DNA of 11,561 bases from a bacterium (GTDB lineage Bacteria > JAMCPX01): the NCBI GenBank assembly GCA_021789095.1, contig JAJYJX010000071.1, positions 1 to 11,561 of the forward strand, given 5' to 3'. The translations under genes and the position numbers were made by a program. Position 1 is the stretch's first letter. The number at the start of each line of letters is the position of its first letter. This document shows, in pieces, positions 1 through 7,273 of the stretch. Under the pieces are notes generated by a model, which saw nothing but the letters and a program-made list of their open reading frames with translations, had not been told where the DNA came from and ran no database searches.

Positions 1-1001
1 TAAGGCCCAAACCACAATAAGAAGAAAACAACTATCATAATGCTATAAAACAGTATGTTATTCTTTGTGTTTGAGTTTTTTAAAACGGGTAACTTCTTCC
101 ATAGGAGTATGAATATACTTATGATTAACAGTGCATACAGAGAAATAGAGATAAGACTTTTTAAACTCAGGAACTCTTTTGAGCTTACAGAGTATGTATT
201 CACAACATCGAGAGGCATTTGAAACCCCATGAGATGTTTTACCTCTATGTAAGGATAGTAGATTGGTATAACTATTAAACTACTCAGCAGCCCAAACAAA
301 AATATTCCAACAATATTTTGTTTTGCGTGTTTTTTATCTGTAAGTGTAAAAAAAAGAAACATGAAAAAGACCCAGAAACTAATAAACAGCATGTAATAGG
401 CATTTGTTGTTGCATTGAGTATGAAGAATATAGAAGCATAAACAATATTACGGTATAGCCTTTCTTCAAAAAACCTATGAAGATAAAGGATAATCAACGG
501 TAACCACATGGATGTGATCACCTGAATGCTGCTCAGGTATGCAAATTTAAATGATGAAAAAGCAAACAGGATGCCGGCCGCGATTGATGGCAGGGTTTTG
601 CTGGTTAAATGATACGCAAGCAGGTACATAAAAAAGCCTGAAAGAACAAAGCCTGAAAAAAGCGCAAGGTTATATGATATTACATAATTCTTTGTAATCA
701 TGTAAACAGGCAGGGCAAATAGTGCAGCAGTCGATATCAGATTTTCAGAATACGCGAGCGTAAGCTTATAGGGATAAAAAATGTTTGCATTGAAAAAATG
801 GTGCAGGTTTAGAGACAGAAATTTATTAATGTCCCAGCCCAATATGTAAACATTTAACAAAGGGTCTATTGTATAAACGGGTACATACCTATTCAATGGT
901 ACAAACATGAGAGGATAGGTAAGCAGATATGAAAGGACTAAAAACAAAAGGAGGATAAGCAGGTATTTAGAAAAACGAGCTGTCTTATGTACATGGATCA
1001 C
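1..1001 (-). CDS. Polytopic membrane protein, GT-C-type glycosyltransferase-like (C-terminus beyond window)
   Basis: A single uninterrupted minus-strand frame runs from a GTG at 1001 off the left edge, giving about 333 residues of an unfinished protein. An in-frame TAG lies nine codons upstream of the GTG, and no ATG comes before residue 32. The protein is very hydrophobic: a first membrane segment at about residues 13-33, a polar loop, then many further segments. The loop holds D46, the stretch GWDINKF (55-61), and FYPYKLTLAYSENL (75-88) with an acidic E86. Acidic residues in the first external loop, followed by an 'IFYP...LAYSE' stretch and repeated helices, are typical of uncharacterised bacterial GT-C-fold proteins that use lipid-linked sugars. 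I infer a role in surface glycan assembly; acceptor and sugar are unknown. No Shine-Dalgarno precedes the GTG, but a TATAAT lies 12 bases upstream. The family call is fair, the exact function is open. Confidence 0.7.
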   Translation of the reverse strand, partial: MIHVHKTARFSKYLLILLLFLVLSYLLTYPLMFVPLNRYVPVYTIDPLLNVYILGWDINKFLSLNLHHFFNANIFYPYKLTLAYSENLISTAALFALPVYMITKNYVISYNLALFSGFVLSGFFMYLLAYHLTSKTLPSIAAGILFAFSSFKFAYLSSIQVITSMWLPLIILYLHRFFEERLYRNIVYASIFFILNATTNAYYMLFISFWVFFMFLFFTLTDKKHAKQNIVGIFLFGLLSSLIVIPIYYPYIEVKHLMGFQMPLDVVNTYSVSSKEFLSLKSLISISLYALLIISIFILLWKKLPVLKNSNTKNNILFYSIMIVVFFLLWFGP

Positions 1002-1013
1002 AAAATCTGTAGT

Positions 1014-1019
1014 ATTATA
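1014..1019 (-). promoter_or_regulatory. Possible -10 box (TATAAT) in front of the left-edge membrane gene
   Basis: Read on the minus strand this is a perfect TATAAT, ending 12 bases before the GTG at 1001. Transcription would begin near 1007, leaving a leader of about six bases. I see no good -35 hexamer at 16-18 bases spacing, and the region is AT-rich, so a chance match is possible. Confidence 0.3.
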
Positions 1020-1059
1020 ATTGTACTAATAAAACAAGAGATTTAAGTACGAAGGAGAA

Positions 1060-1085
1060 ACCCAGCCCGGTATATCGGACTGGGT
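1060..1085 (-). terminator. Hairpin, possible terminator of the 1191-3200 gene
   Basis: ACCCAG pairs with CTGGGT and CCG with CGG around a six-base loop. The one remaining position (1066/1079) is a U-G wobble in the minus-strand RNA but a C-A mismatch in the plus-strand RNA, so the fold suits minus-strand transcription. On that strand the stem is followed by TTTCTCCTT, a poor U-tract. It lies about 105 bases past the stop of the upstream minus-strand gene and before the next minus-strand start. Terminator function is an inference. Confidence 0.4.
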
Positions 1086-1121
1086 ATGGAAAGTTGGCTC
1101 TGCCGTAAAGCAACAAAGTTT

Positions 1122-1157
1122 TTTCTGTCATTCCGCACTTGATGCGGAATCCAGAAA
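1122..1157. repeat. Palindromic interspersed-type repeat (GTCATTCC...GGAATCCAG)
   Basis: The element folds as TTTCTG, a two-base bulge, ATTCCGCA, a five-base loop CTTGA, then TGCGGAAT, a one-base bulge and CAGAAA. That makes 14 paired bases in two blocks. The arrangement 'GTCATTCC-x-CTTGA-x-GGAATCCAG' resembles small palindromic repeats scattered between genes in many proteobacterial genomes. Only one copy is visible here, so its repetitive nature rests on that resemblance. It fills most of the gap downstream of the 1191-3200 gene together with the hairpin at 1060-1085; I see no gene in 1002-1190. Confidence 0.55.
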
Positions 1158-1190
1158 GAGTTTTTATTGTATCAATCAAACCAAGTCATA

Positions 1191-3200
1191 TCACCGGATG
1201 CGGTCCAGGAGCTCACGGGCAGGATAAAAATCCGGGCTAATCTTAACATCAAATTTCAGGCTTTTTACTGCCTCTTTTTTCAACCCCGCCGCAGAGTAGT
1301 AGTAACCCATAATATAATGCAGGATGATATTCCTGTACAATGTTTTCCCTTCATGATTTAAAATTTTGCCTGCCATATCGAACCTCTGCTTCATTGTTCT
1401 CAGGTCGTCCTTCAATAGCCCGTGTTCTATACCCGACCACAGGAGTATAACAGGGTTATAGGGCATTATCCGCCTGGCAATAGCAATCTGAGCTAAGCCA
1501 TCAGCGTAATCGGAGTTGTTGTAGATCATGGAAAGGCCATATGCAAGATGCGCCATTGCGCTGTCTGGTGCCTCCTGAACAAGCCTTTCAGTGTCAGTGA
1601 ACAGACCTGGTTTGGTGAAGTAGGTTTTGGGTGATAAAAACGGGTCATAAGACAGAAAGGTGGAGGGATCAAACACATGGTAAGCATATTCACCTATAAG
1701 CTTGTCGTTTCCTGTGCCCGTTTTTACATAGATCCGGGCATAGTCGTCAAAATATACAAGGGCCCAATCAGGCGATGTAAACAGTTCACTGTAGTTTACC
1801 GGATTCAGGTTGGATACCAATGCATACGTGACATTATATTTATCCATGAGACCCTGGAAGGCCTGTGCGCTGTTCATTGCGGTAAATACTTCCGGCAGCA
1901 GGGTCCTTTCGGGATTTAACCTTGTGTCTATAAAATCCCTGATCTCGGGATAGCCGAGGAAGATGAGCTGACCTCCAAGGTTTATCTCGTTGTAGATATT
2001 ACCTTTTATTTTATTCCTGAGTATAAAATCTATTGCTTTATCGGGATAGAGGGCCCTCTCGATACCTACGCCCTTTCTCTCTGCGAAATCAGTTCTATAC
2101 TGGTTTATAATGAAAAAGAAAGGCACTACTGTAATAATAATGTAAAGAGGTGGAGCAAATCTACTATACCTTTTTAAAGGCGAAATAAAATGATCTATGA
2201 TGATGCCGATGGCAGGTGCACTGCCTATTAAGGCCATAATCACCATGCGTTCCATTGTATAAGCCGCAGGGAACGCGATGATTCCGAAAACTATATACCG
2301 TAAGGGTATCTTTTTTATGCCTGTCATGAAAATCAATGAACATACGATGAGTCCTATGAACAGGGCAGGGTTTACTGTATAGCTTGGTGCTTTGAATTCA
2401 TTAATATACTGTAACCCGGTTTTTAGACCAAGCGATGTCACATGCTGGAACAAAAATGTGTAAAGGTGATAGGTAGACGGAGTTAAAAAAGATGCGATGC
2501 ACGCGAGTATAAATACTGAGAGTTGTTTGATATATTCCTGTGCTCTCTTATCTTTTTTAAAAAACTTTACTGTGACTTCGAGCAGCCATCCCGCCAAAAA
2601 GATCAGGCCGAACACTGCTCCTGGATGCATATTGACCCAAGCAAGCATGATAAACGGCAGTGCCCATATAGAACGCCTGCGTCCTTTATCATGTAAAGAG
2701 ATAATAAAGATAAAAAGAGACATGCATAGATAGGTTATCAATTGCGGCCTGTCCTGAAAATAAAAGCCTGCTGTAATAAAAATGCCGCTGATCACGGCAA
2801 AGCTGATATACCTGTTGACCCTGTAGTTTATGATTGATAAATATAAAAGGGCAGCCGTAAACCCTGCAATCGTTGCTTTCGTTATGACAAGACCTGCAGC
2901 ACCTGTATGGTTATATATAAAAAACCATACAACCTCAAATAACCATTCTACCGGATATGACCGTGTACCTGCAAGGGTATAGGAAAAGATATCTTTATAC
3001 GGCAGGCTGTGTGTATTGAGTATATATTGCCCGAGTTTTAAATGCCAGAATGTATCAGCCTCGGATATTTTGTTAAAAGCAAAAATGAAAGCCAGCAAAA
3101 AGATGAGGAACAAAAAGATAATATTCAGTGCCCTGTCCGTGGTGAATTTGATAATTTCATGATCCTTAACCCGGTAAATGCAATAAGGCAGTTTGCTCAT
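1191..3200 (-). CDS. Membrane protein with GT-C-like N-terminal region and TPR-like C-terminal region
   Basis: A 669-residue protein. A first membrane segment at about 25-42 is followed by an external loop with EADTFWHL (47-54), YKDIFSYT (68-75) and EWLFEV (85-90). Further conserved-looking stretches are QDRPQLIT (149-156) and WVNMHPG (188-194), with roughly ten membrane segments in total up to about residue 366. A soluble part follows, containing NEINLGGQLIF (404-414) and FIDTRLNPE (423-431). The last 130 residues are helical with TPR-like spacing. 'DTxWHL ... PxxDxFSYT ... EWL ... RPQ ... WVNxHxG' is the pattern of a widespread uncharacterised GT-C-type family; I infer transfer of sugars from a lipid carrier at the outer face of the membrane. 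It starts 19 bases after the thyX stop and is probably cotranscribed with it. No strong ribosome site is seen before the ATG. No gene symbol is justified. Confidence 0.75.
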   Translation of the reverse strand: MSKLPYCIYRVKDHEIIKFTTDRALNIIFLFLIFLLAFIFAFNKISEADTFWHLKLGQYILNTHSLPYKDIFSYTLAGTRSYPVEWLFEVVWFFIYNHTGAAGLVITKATIAGFTAALLYLSIINYRVNRYISFAVISGIFITAGFYFQDRPQLITYLCMSLFIFIISLHDKGRRRSIWALPFIMLAWVNMHPGAVFGLIFLAGWLLEVTVKFFKKDKRAQEYIKQLSVFILACIASFLTPSTYHLYTFLFQHVTSLGLKTGLQYINEFKAPSYTVNPALFIGLIVCSLIFMTGIKKIPLRYIVFGIIAFPAAYTMERMVIMALIGSAPAIGIIIDHFISPLKRYSRFAPPLYIIITVVPFFFIINQYRTDFAERKGVGIERALYPDKAIDFILRNKIKGNIYNEINLGGQLIFLGYPEIRDFIDTRLNPERTLLPEVFTAMNSAQAFQGLMDKYNVTYALVSNLNPVNYSELFTSPDWALVYFDDYARIYVKTGTGNDKLIGEYAYHVFDPSTFLSYDPFLSPKTYFTKPGLFTDTERLVQEAPDSAMAHLAYGLSMIYNNSDYADGLAQIAIARRIMPYNPVILLWSGIEHGLLKDDLRTMKQRFDMAGKILNHEGKTLYRNIILHYIMGYYYSAAGLKKEAVKSLKFDVKISPDFYPARELLDRIR

Positions 3201-3219
3201 CGCTGCTTTCTATGACCTG

Positions 3220-4065
3220 CTATCTGTCGTCCTCTATGGATTTCAGGATCTCCGCCGCTTCCGGTGAGCCCGGGGCCAGGGATCTTAAAAGGTTGAGGAG
3301 TCGTCCCCGGACAGACCGCGGGAGGCTTGTTGCGTGGAGGAGGTACTCTTCAAATGCCTCGTATGCGACAGGGACCACTGCTTTTGCCATTTGCGCCATG
3401 ACTTCCGCGTACTGGCGGATTTCGTATTGTGCATGCTTGTCCATGCGCAATTTTATGAAGTGGAACAGGTTATGAAGATCTACCTGCCAGTACCACTGAG
3501 TGTATGCGCTCAGAGGAAGGTTGATCCTTGCAAGCTCCCTGGCAATGTCGTCGTGCAGCATTTCCTGGTAGCCCGAGTAGGCATCTGCCTGGCTACGCTT
3601 CAGAATGTCGAGTACCTTGTTTTGCAGTTCGGGCGGCGTTTCTTCCCCGGAACGTCCCTGCTTGTTTTTTCGGTTTTGTTTGAGAATATCTTCAAGTTTT
3701 GGCAGATAAAATTCGTCCGGCATAACGCTGTAGCGTCCCGAGAATTCATTTACTCTTGCGGTCCTGTGACGGATCCATTGCCGTGCTACAAAGATAGGCA
3801 TCTTGGCATGGAATGTGAGGATTACCTGCTCAAAGGGGGAAGTATGCATGTTTCGCATAAGATAGCGTATCAATGCACTGTCCTCCTTGGGACTTTTTGT
3901 GCCTGTACCGTAAGAGACGCGCGCTGCAGCCACAATCCTTGAATCCCCGCCAAGGTAATCTACAAGGCGGACAAAACCGTGGTCCAGGACAGGAAATTCC
4001 CTGTCAAGAATCGCTTCAGCTTCCGGTACTATAATGTGAGCCATGATGGCTACGGTATCATCCAT
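3220..4065 (-). CDS. thyX: Flavin-dependent thymidylate synthase ThyX
   Basis: ThyX methylates dUMP to dTMP using methylenetetrahydrofolate as carbon donor and reduced FAD/NADPH as reductant, replacing ThyA; it works as a cytosolic homotetramer. The signature RHR-x7-S is present: RHR at 99-101 and S109 inside RHRTARVNEFSGRYS. VLDHGFVRLVDYLGGD (27-41), the HTSPFEQ segment (74-80), and WQVDLHNLFHFIKLR plus HAQYEIR (193-217) are also as expected for the family. The length of 281 residues suits the larger ThyX forms that carry an insertion after EFYLP and a longer C-terminal tail. The first ATG is at 4065 and a second at 4044 (MAHIIVPEAE, 274 residues). Neither has a Shine-Dalgarno, and a TTGACA/TACCGT pair would place the transcript start at about 4045, which favours 4044. 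It is divergent from psd, and the membrane-protein gene follows directly. Confidence 0.96.
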   Translation of the reverse strand: MDDTVAIMAHIIVPEAEAILDREFPVLDHGFVRLVDYLGGDSRIVAAARVSYGTGTKSPKEDSALIRYLMRNMHTSPFEQVILTFHAKMPIFVARQWIRHRTARVNEFSGRYSVMPDEFYLPKLEDILKQNRKNKQGRSGEETPPELQNKVLDILKRSQADAYSGYQEMLHDDIARELARINLPLSAYTQWYWQVDLHNLFHFIKLRMDKHAQYEIRQYAEVMAQMAKAVVPVAYEAFEEYLLHATSLPRSVRGRLLNLLRSLAPGSPEAAEILKSIEDDR

Positions 4066-4079
4066 GGAAAAGTTGTCAA
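4052..4079 (-). promoter_or_regulatory. Candidate thyX promoter (TTGACA-N16-TACCGT)
   Basis: On the minus strand a perfect -35 hexamer TTGACA (4079 to 4074) is followed after 16 bases by TACCGT (4057 to 4052), which keeps the three most conserved -10 positions. The predicted first base is about 4045, one base before the ATG at 4044. If real, thyX starts at 4044 and its mRNA is leaderless, and the ATG at 4065 is not used. The -10 match is weak. Confidence 0.35.
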
Positions 4080-4092
4080 GAATTGTTATTCA

Positions 4093-4108
4093 GAAAAATT
4101 CATTTTTC
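4093..4108. repeat. Perfect inverted repeat in the thyX/psd divergent region
   Basis: GAAAAAT and ATTTTTC are separated by two bases (TC). The 16-base symmetric site lies between the two opposed promoter-like sequences, eight bases upstream of the psd -35 hexamer. Its size and place would suit a dimeric regulator, but AT-rich DNA gives such palindromes by chance and no regulator gene is nearby. Confidence 0.35.
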
Positions 4109-4115
4109 GGGTTCT

Positions 4116-4144
4116 TTGCAATTTCTGATTTATTATTGTATATT
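4116..4144 (+). promoter_or_regulatory. Candidate psd operon promoter (TTGCAA-N17-TATATT)
   Basis: TTGCAA (4116-4121) and TATATT (4139-4144) stand at the ideal 17-base spacing. By standard sigma70 geometry the first transcribed base would be 4151, which is the A of the best psd start codon. This is the only good promoter-like pair seen ahead of the psd-to-asd gene run. The coincidence with the ATG suggests a leaderless transcript or a chance match. Confidence 0.45.
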
Positions 4145-4150
4145 CTGTTC

Positions 4151-4789
4151 ATGGATAATCATTTTATTGTTGCTAAAGACGGCTGGAGGTATGTGGGTTT
4201 TTTTGTGGTACTCACCTTTGCCGGGTTTACATTCAGGCACGGGTATATCCTGTATGTCCCTTCGATTGTTCTTTTGTTGTTCGTGGTCTGGTTTTTCAGG
4301 GATCCTGAAAGGAAAACACCGGAAGGTGATTCCGTGCTCTCTCCGGCTGACGGGACCGTCATAAAGATTGAAAAAAACAACAAGTATGAACAATTTATGG
4401 GGAAGGACGCGGTATGTATCAGCATATTCATGTCTGTTCTCAATGTGCATGTTAACCGCTTTCCCGTTAACGGAACAGTTGCCGACAAGCAGTACAATAA
4501 AGGCAGGTTCCATGTAGCGCATGTTGACAAGGCCTCTGAATTCAATGAACAGACAGCACTCTTTATAAAAGATGATAAGGACAGGAAACTGGTTGTTGTT
4601 CAAATTGCTGGATTTGTTGCAAGAAGAATAGTATGCAACATAGACAGGGGTTCAAGGATGACAGCAGGCAAAAAATATGGTATGATTAAATTTGGTTCCA
4701 GGCTCGATGTTTATGTTGAACCGGGACGGGAAATAAAGGTAAGCAGAGGAGATAAAACAAGAGCAGGAGAAACGATAATTGCGAGATAG
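4151..4789 (+). CDS. psd: Phosphatidylserine decarboxylase proenzyme, short type
   Basis: Psd decarboxylates phosphatidylserine to phosphatidylethanolamine at the cytoplasmic membrane, using a pyruvoyl group formed by self-cleavage of the precursor. From the ATG at 4151 it has 212 residues, the usual size of the short Psd form. The N-terminus carries VAKDGWRY, which leads into two membrane segments, then WFFRDPER, SPADGTV, and NVHVNRFPVNG with the conserved histidine. The self-processing Gly-Ser is in KFGSR near the C-terminus (residues 182-183). The open frame extends back to an ATG at 4043, but that extension would overlap the divergent thyX start and has no family counterpart. I therefore chose 4151, although no Shine-Dalgarno is present. 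It is first in the plus-strand run, and pssA follows within about 15 bases. Confidence 0.93.
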   Translation: MDNHFIVAKDGWRYVGFFVVLTFAGFTFRHGYILYVPSIVLLLFVVWFFRDPERKTPEGDSVLSPADGTVIKIEKNNKYEQFMGKDAVCISIFMSVLNVHVNRFPVNGTVADKQYNKGRFHVAHVDKASEFNEQTALFIKDDKDRKLVVVQIAGFVARRIVCNIDRGSRMTAGKKYGMIKFGSRLDVYVEPGREIKVSRGDKTRAGETIIAR

Positions 4790-4804
4790 CCGGTGTTGCA
4801 TATC

Positions 4805-5677
4805 ATGAACGGAAAAAATATTATAGAATTAAATAAGACACATGAAAAAGAGACCAGGACCGCACGGAGACAGGAAAGGGCGGTAAGAAGGGGCGTTTAC
4901 CTGCTGCCGAACCTTTTTACATCTGCAAGTCTTTTCTCAGGGTTCTACTCGATCGTTGCCACTTTTAACGGCAACTATTTTTACGGCGCAATTGCAATTA
5001 TATTCTCAATCTTTTTTGATGGTATTGACGGGAAGGTCGCAAGGCTCACCCATACAACCAGCGCATTCGGAGTGGAGTATGATTCGCTGTCCGATCTTGT
5101 CGGCTTCGGGGTTGCACCGGCATTCCTTGCATATTCGGTCGCCCTCAGCTCGTTCGGAAGGCTGGGCTGGGTCCTGGCATTCATATATGTTGCCTGTACC
5201 GCCATAAGGCTTGCAAGGTTCAACATACAGATCAATACGGTCGAAAAAAACATGTTCAACGGCCTTCCTTCACCTGCGGCAGCGGGGCTTATAACCACTA
5301 CTATTTTGCTTTATGTCACGCCGACCGCCGGACTCGATGTAGGCAAGAAGGAATTATTCTCATCGATGATAAAGAACCCGGTGGATCTTATACTGACAAA
5401 GCCCATTGATTTTATACTCTCGCAGCATTTTACAATACTGCTGCTCATTCTTGCGTCGGCATTGCTCATGATAAGTACGGTCAAATACAAGAGTTTTAAA
5501 AATGTAGACGTGATAAAAGAGCGCCCCATATCATTTTTAATGTTAGCTATAATAATGATGTCTCTCATAGTGCTTGAGCCGATAAAGATGTTGTTTGCCA
5601 TCTTTATTATTTACACGGCATCCGGTCTTGTTGCCCTCCTACTCCCCAAAAGGGGAGAAAAAACTTCAGAAGTATAA
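4805..5677 (+). CDS. pssA: CDP-diacylglycerol--serine O-phosphatidyltransferase
   Basis: PssA condenses CDP-diacylglycerol with L-serine to give phosphatidylserine, the substrate of the Psd encoded just upstream. The CDP-alcohol phosphotransferase signature DxxDGxxAR-x8-GxxxDxxxD is complete. It lies in DGIDGKVAR followed by GVEYDSLSD, at about residues 72-97 counted from the ATG at 4805. NLFTSASLFSGFYSI in the first membrane helix and FNGLPSPAAAG after the active site are typical of the membrane-embedded bacterial type. About six to eight hydrophobic segments are visible. The N-terminus has a basic, charged stretch (KETRTARRQERAVRRG) longer than is usual before the first helix. GTG at 4793 and TTG at 4796 are in-frame alternatives; none of the three starts has a good ribosome site. 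The gap to psd is under 16 bases, so cotranscription is very likely. Confidence 0.94.
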   Translation: MNGKNIIELNKTHEKETRTARRQERAVRRGVYLLPNLFTSASLFSGFYSIVATFNGNYFYGAIAIIFSIFFDGIDGKVARLTHTTSAFGVEYDSLSDLVGFGVAPAFLAYSVALSSFGRLGWVLAFIYVACTAIRLARFNIQINTVEKNMFNGLPSPAAAGLITTTILLYVTPTAGLDVGKKELFSSMIKNPVDLILTKPIDFILSQHFTILLLILASALLMISTVKYKSFKNVDVIKERPISFLMLAIIMMSLIVLEPIKMLFAIFIIYTASGLVALLLPKRGEKTSEV

Positions 5678-5690
5678 ATTCTGTTTCTTT
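5667..5690 (+). terminator. Weak hairpin plus T-rich run between pssA and leuA
   Basis: CAGAA and TTCTG pair around a seven-base loop that contains the pssA stop codon, followed by TTTCTTT. The stem has only five pairs, so at most it would be a leaky terminator. A stronger stem, CTCCCC-AAAA-GGGGAG at 5642-5657, lies in the last pssA codons but is followed by A rather than T residues. Confidence 0.2.
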
Positions 5691-5742
5691 AATCTTTTAA
5701 ATCTTTCATATCAAAATTATATTTAGTTTAAAGGAGGATAAA

Positions 5743-7272
5743 ATGAATAATAAGATTATAATATTTGATACAACGTTAAGGGATGGTGAACAATCCCCGG
5801 GTTCGAGTATGAACATGGAGGAAAAGTTACAGGTAGCCCAGCAGTTGAAAAGGCTTAATGTCGACATAATAGAGGCGGGTTTCCCGATAGCTTCGGAAGG
5901 TGATTTCGATGCCGTAAAAGAGATAGCCTCGAATGTCAAAGGGATAACTATTGCGGGGCTTGCAAGGACAAGCAGGCCTGATATTGAAAGGGCATATGAG
6001 GCGTTGAAACCGGCGGACAGTCCGAGGATCCATGTATTTGTTGCGACCTCCGATATCCATCTTAAGGCAAAACTTAAAAAGACAAGGGAGGAGGTAATAA
6101 GTATGACGGGTGAAGCTGTTGCCCTTGCAAAAAGGTTTGTCGATGATGTTGAATTTTCTGCCGAGGATGCCACGCGAAGCGATCCGGACTATCTTGTGAA
6201 GGTCTTGCAGACTGCAATTGATGCAGGTGCGACCACGATAAATATACCCGATACCGTCGGTTATGCGATACCCGAGGAGTTCATCAGGTTGATCAGACAT
6301 ATAAAATCGCATATCAAGGCCCCCGACTCTATTGTTATAAGCGTCCACTGCCACAACGATCTTGGTCTTGCGGTTGCAAACTCTCTTGCCGCTGTCGGGG
6401 AAGGCGCAAGACAGGTTGAATGCACGATAAACGGCATAGGGGAAAGGGCAGGCAATGCCGCGATGGAGGAAATCGTAATGGCATTAAAGGTGAGGAAGGA
6501 TTTCTTCTCGTTCCACACGGATATTGTATCTGAACAGATATATCCGTCGAGCAGGCTGCTCAGCCAGATTACAGGCATAGCGGTTCAGCCCAACAAGGCA
6601 GTTGTAGGAGCAAATGCATTCGCGCATGAGGCAGGGATACATCAGGACGGCGTGTTAAAGGAAAAGCTCACCTACGAGATAATGACACCCCAGTCGATAG
6701 GGCTGCCTTCAAACATGCTCGTGCTCGGAAAACATTCAGGGAGGCACGCATTCAGGGACAGGTTGAAGGCGCTCGGGTACGAACTGACCGATATACAGGT
6801 AGACAAGGCCTTTGTCGTGTTCAAGCAGATCGCTGACAAGAAAAAAGAGGTTTATGACGAGGATATAGAGGCTATAGTGGCGGATGAGGTGTTTAAGTGG
6901 GCTGAGAAGTACAGGCTTGAATCCCTTAACATATCATCGGGCACGGATATGCTGCCAACAGCAACCGTAAGGATAAAAATAGACAGTAATTCCGTTACGG
7001 AGAGCGGGCAGGGGGACGGCCCTGTTGACGCCGTTTATAAAACCATCGCCTCAATCACAAAGACCAAAAGCAGGCTGCTGAGGTACCAGGTAAATGCAAT
7101 AACAGGGGGTACCGATGCACAGGGTGAGGTAATGGTCAGGATAGAGGAGAACGGCTATACCGTGAGCGGCACAGGTTCGGACACGGACATTATAGTTGCA
7201 AGTGCAAAGGCGTACATCAATGCGTTGAATAAGCTCGAGCATAAAAAAATTAAAAAGATAGAAGGGATCTGA
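5743..7272 (+). CDS. leuA: 2-isopropylmalate synthase
   Basis: LeuA condenses acetyl-CoA with 2-ketoisovalerate to 2-isopropylmalate, the first committed step to leucine. The 509-residue protein starts with the TIM-barrel motif [12 protein letters not shown] (9-20), which has R13 and metal ligand D14. 'GEQSPG' favours LeuA over the related citramalate synthase. Metal-binding HCHND is at 202-206, and [10 protein letters not shown] (230-239) and HEAGIHQDG (295-303) follow. After a linker helix region comes the C-terminal LeuA allosteric domain with GDGPVDA and SGTGSDTDI, the part through which leucine normally inhibits. A strong AAGGAGG (5731-5737) sits five bases before the ATG. The 65-base gap after pssA holds no leader peptide or T-box, so any leucine control of transcription is not visible here; feedback on the enzyme is expected from the intact regulatory domain. 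Confidence 0.97.
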   Translation: MNNKIIIFDTTLRDGEQSPGSSMNMEEKLQVAQQLKRLNVDIIEAGFPIASEGDFDAVKEIASNVKGITIAGLARTSRPDIERAYEALKPADSPRIHVFVATSDIHLKAKLKKTREEVISMTGEAVALAKRFVDDVEFSAEDATRSDPDYLVKVLQTAIDAGATTINIPDTVGYAIPEEFIRLIRHIKSHIKAPDSIVISVHCHNDLGLAVANSLAAVGEGARQVECTINGIGERAGNAAMEEIVMALKVRKDFFSFHTDIVSEQIYPSSRLLSQITGIAVQPNKAVVGANAFAHEAGIHQDGVLKEKLTYEIMTPQSIGLPSNMLVLGKHSGRHAFRDRLKALGYELTDIQVDKAFVVFKQIADKKKEVYDEDIEAIVADEVFKWAEKYRLESLNISSGTDMLPTATVRIKIDSNSVTESGQGDGPVDAVYKTIASITKTKSRLLRYQVNAITGGTDAQGEVMVRIEENGYTVSGTGSDTDIIVASAKAYINALNKLEHKKIKKIEGI

Positions 7273-7273
7273 T

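Noticed and set aside
284-469. 61-residue minus-strand open frame
   Set aside because: It is out of frame within the long continuous membrane-protein frame that covers 1-1001 on the same strand.
3334-3942. 202-residue plus-strand open frame antisense to thyX
   Set aside because: It lies wholly opposite a gene with full ThyX motifs and its translation (cysteine-rich, no recognisable domain) looks like a codon-structure shadow.
4043-4150. N-terminal extension of psd back to ATG 4043
   Set aside because: It would overlap the divergent thyX start and add 36 residues not seen in short-type Psd proteins; the ATG at 4151 begins at the family's normal N-terminus.
4133-4603. 156- and 128-residue minus-strand frames opposite psd
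   Set aside because: Both are antisense to a complete Psd coding region and show no domain, ribosome site or neighbour logic.
5678-5742. Leucine leader peptide, T-box or attenuator before leuA
   Set aside because: The gap is only 65 bases, has no start-plus-leucine-codon run, no T-box core, and no strong terminator/antiterminator pair.
5706-6354. Minus-strand frames of 155 and 175 residues opposite leuA
   Set aside because: Shadows of the strongly coding leuA strand; one is serine-rich and the other shows no recognisable motif.
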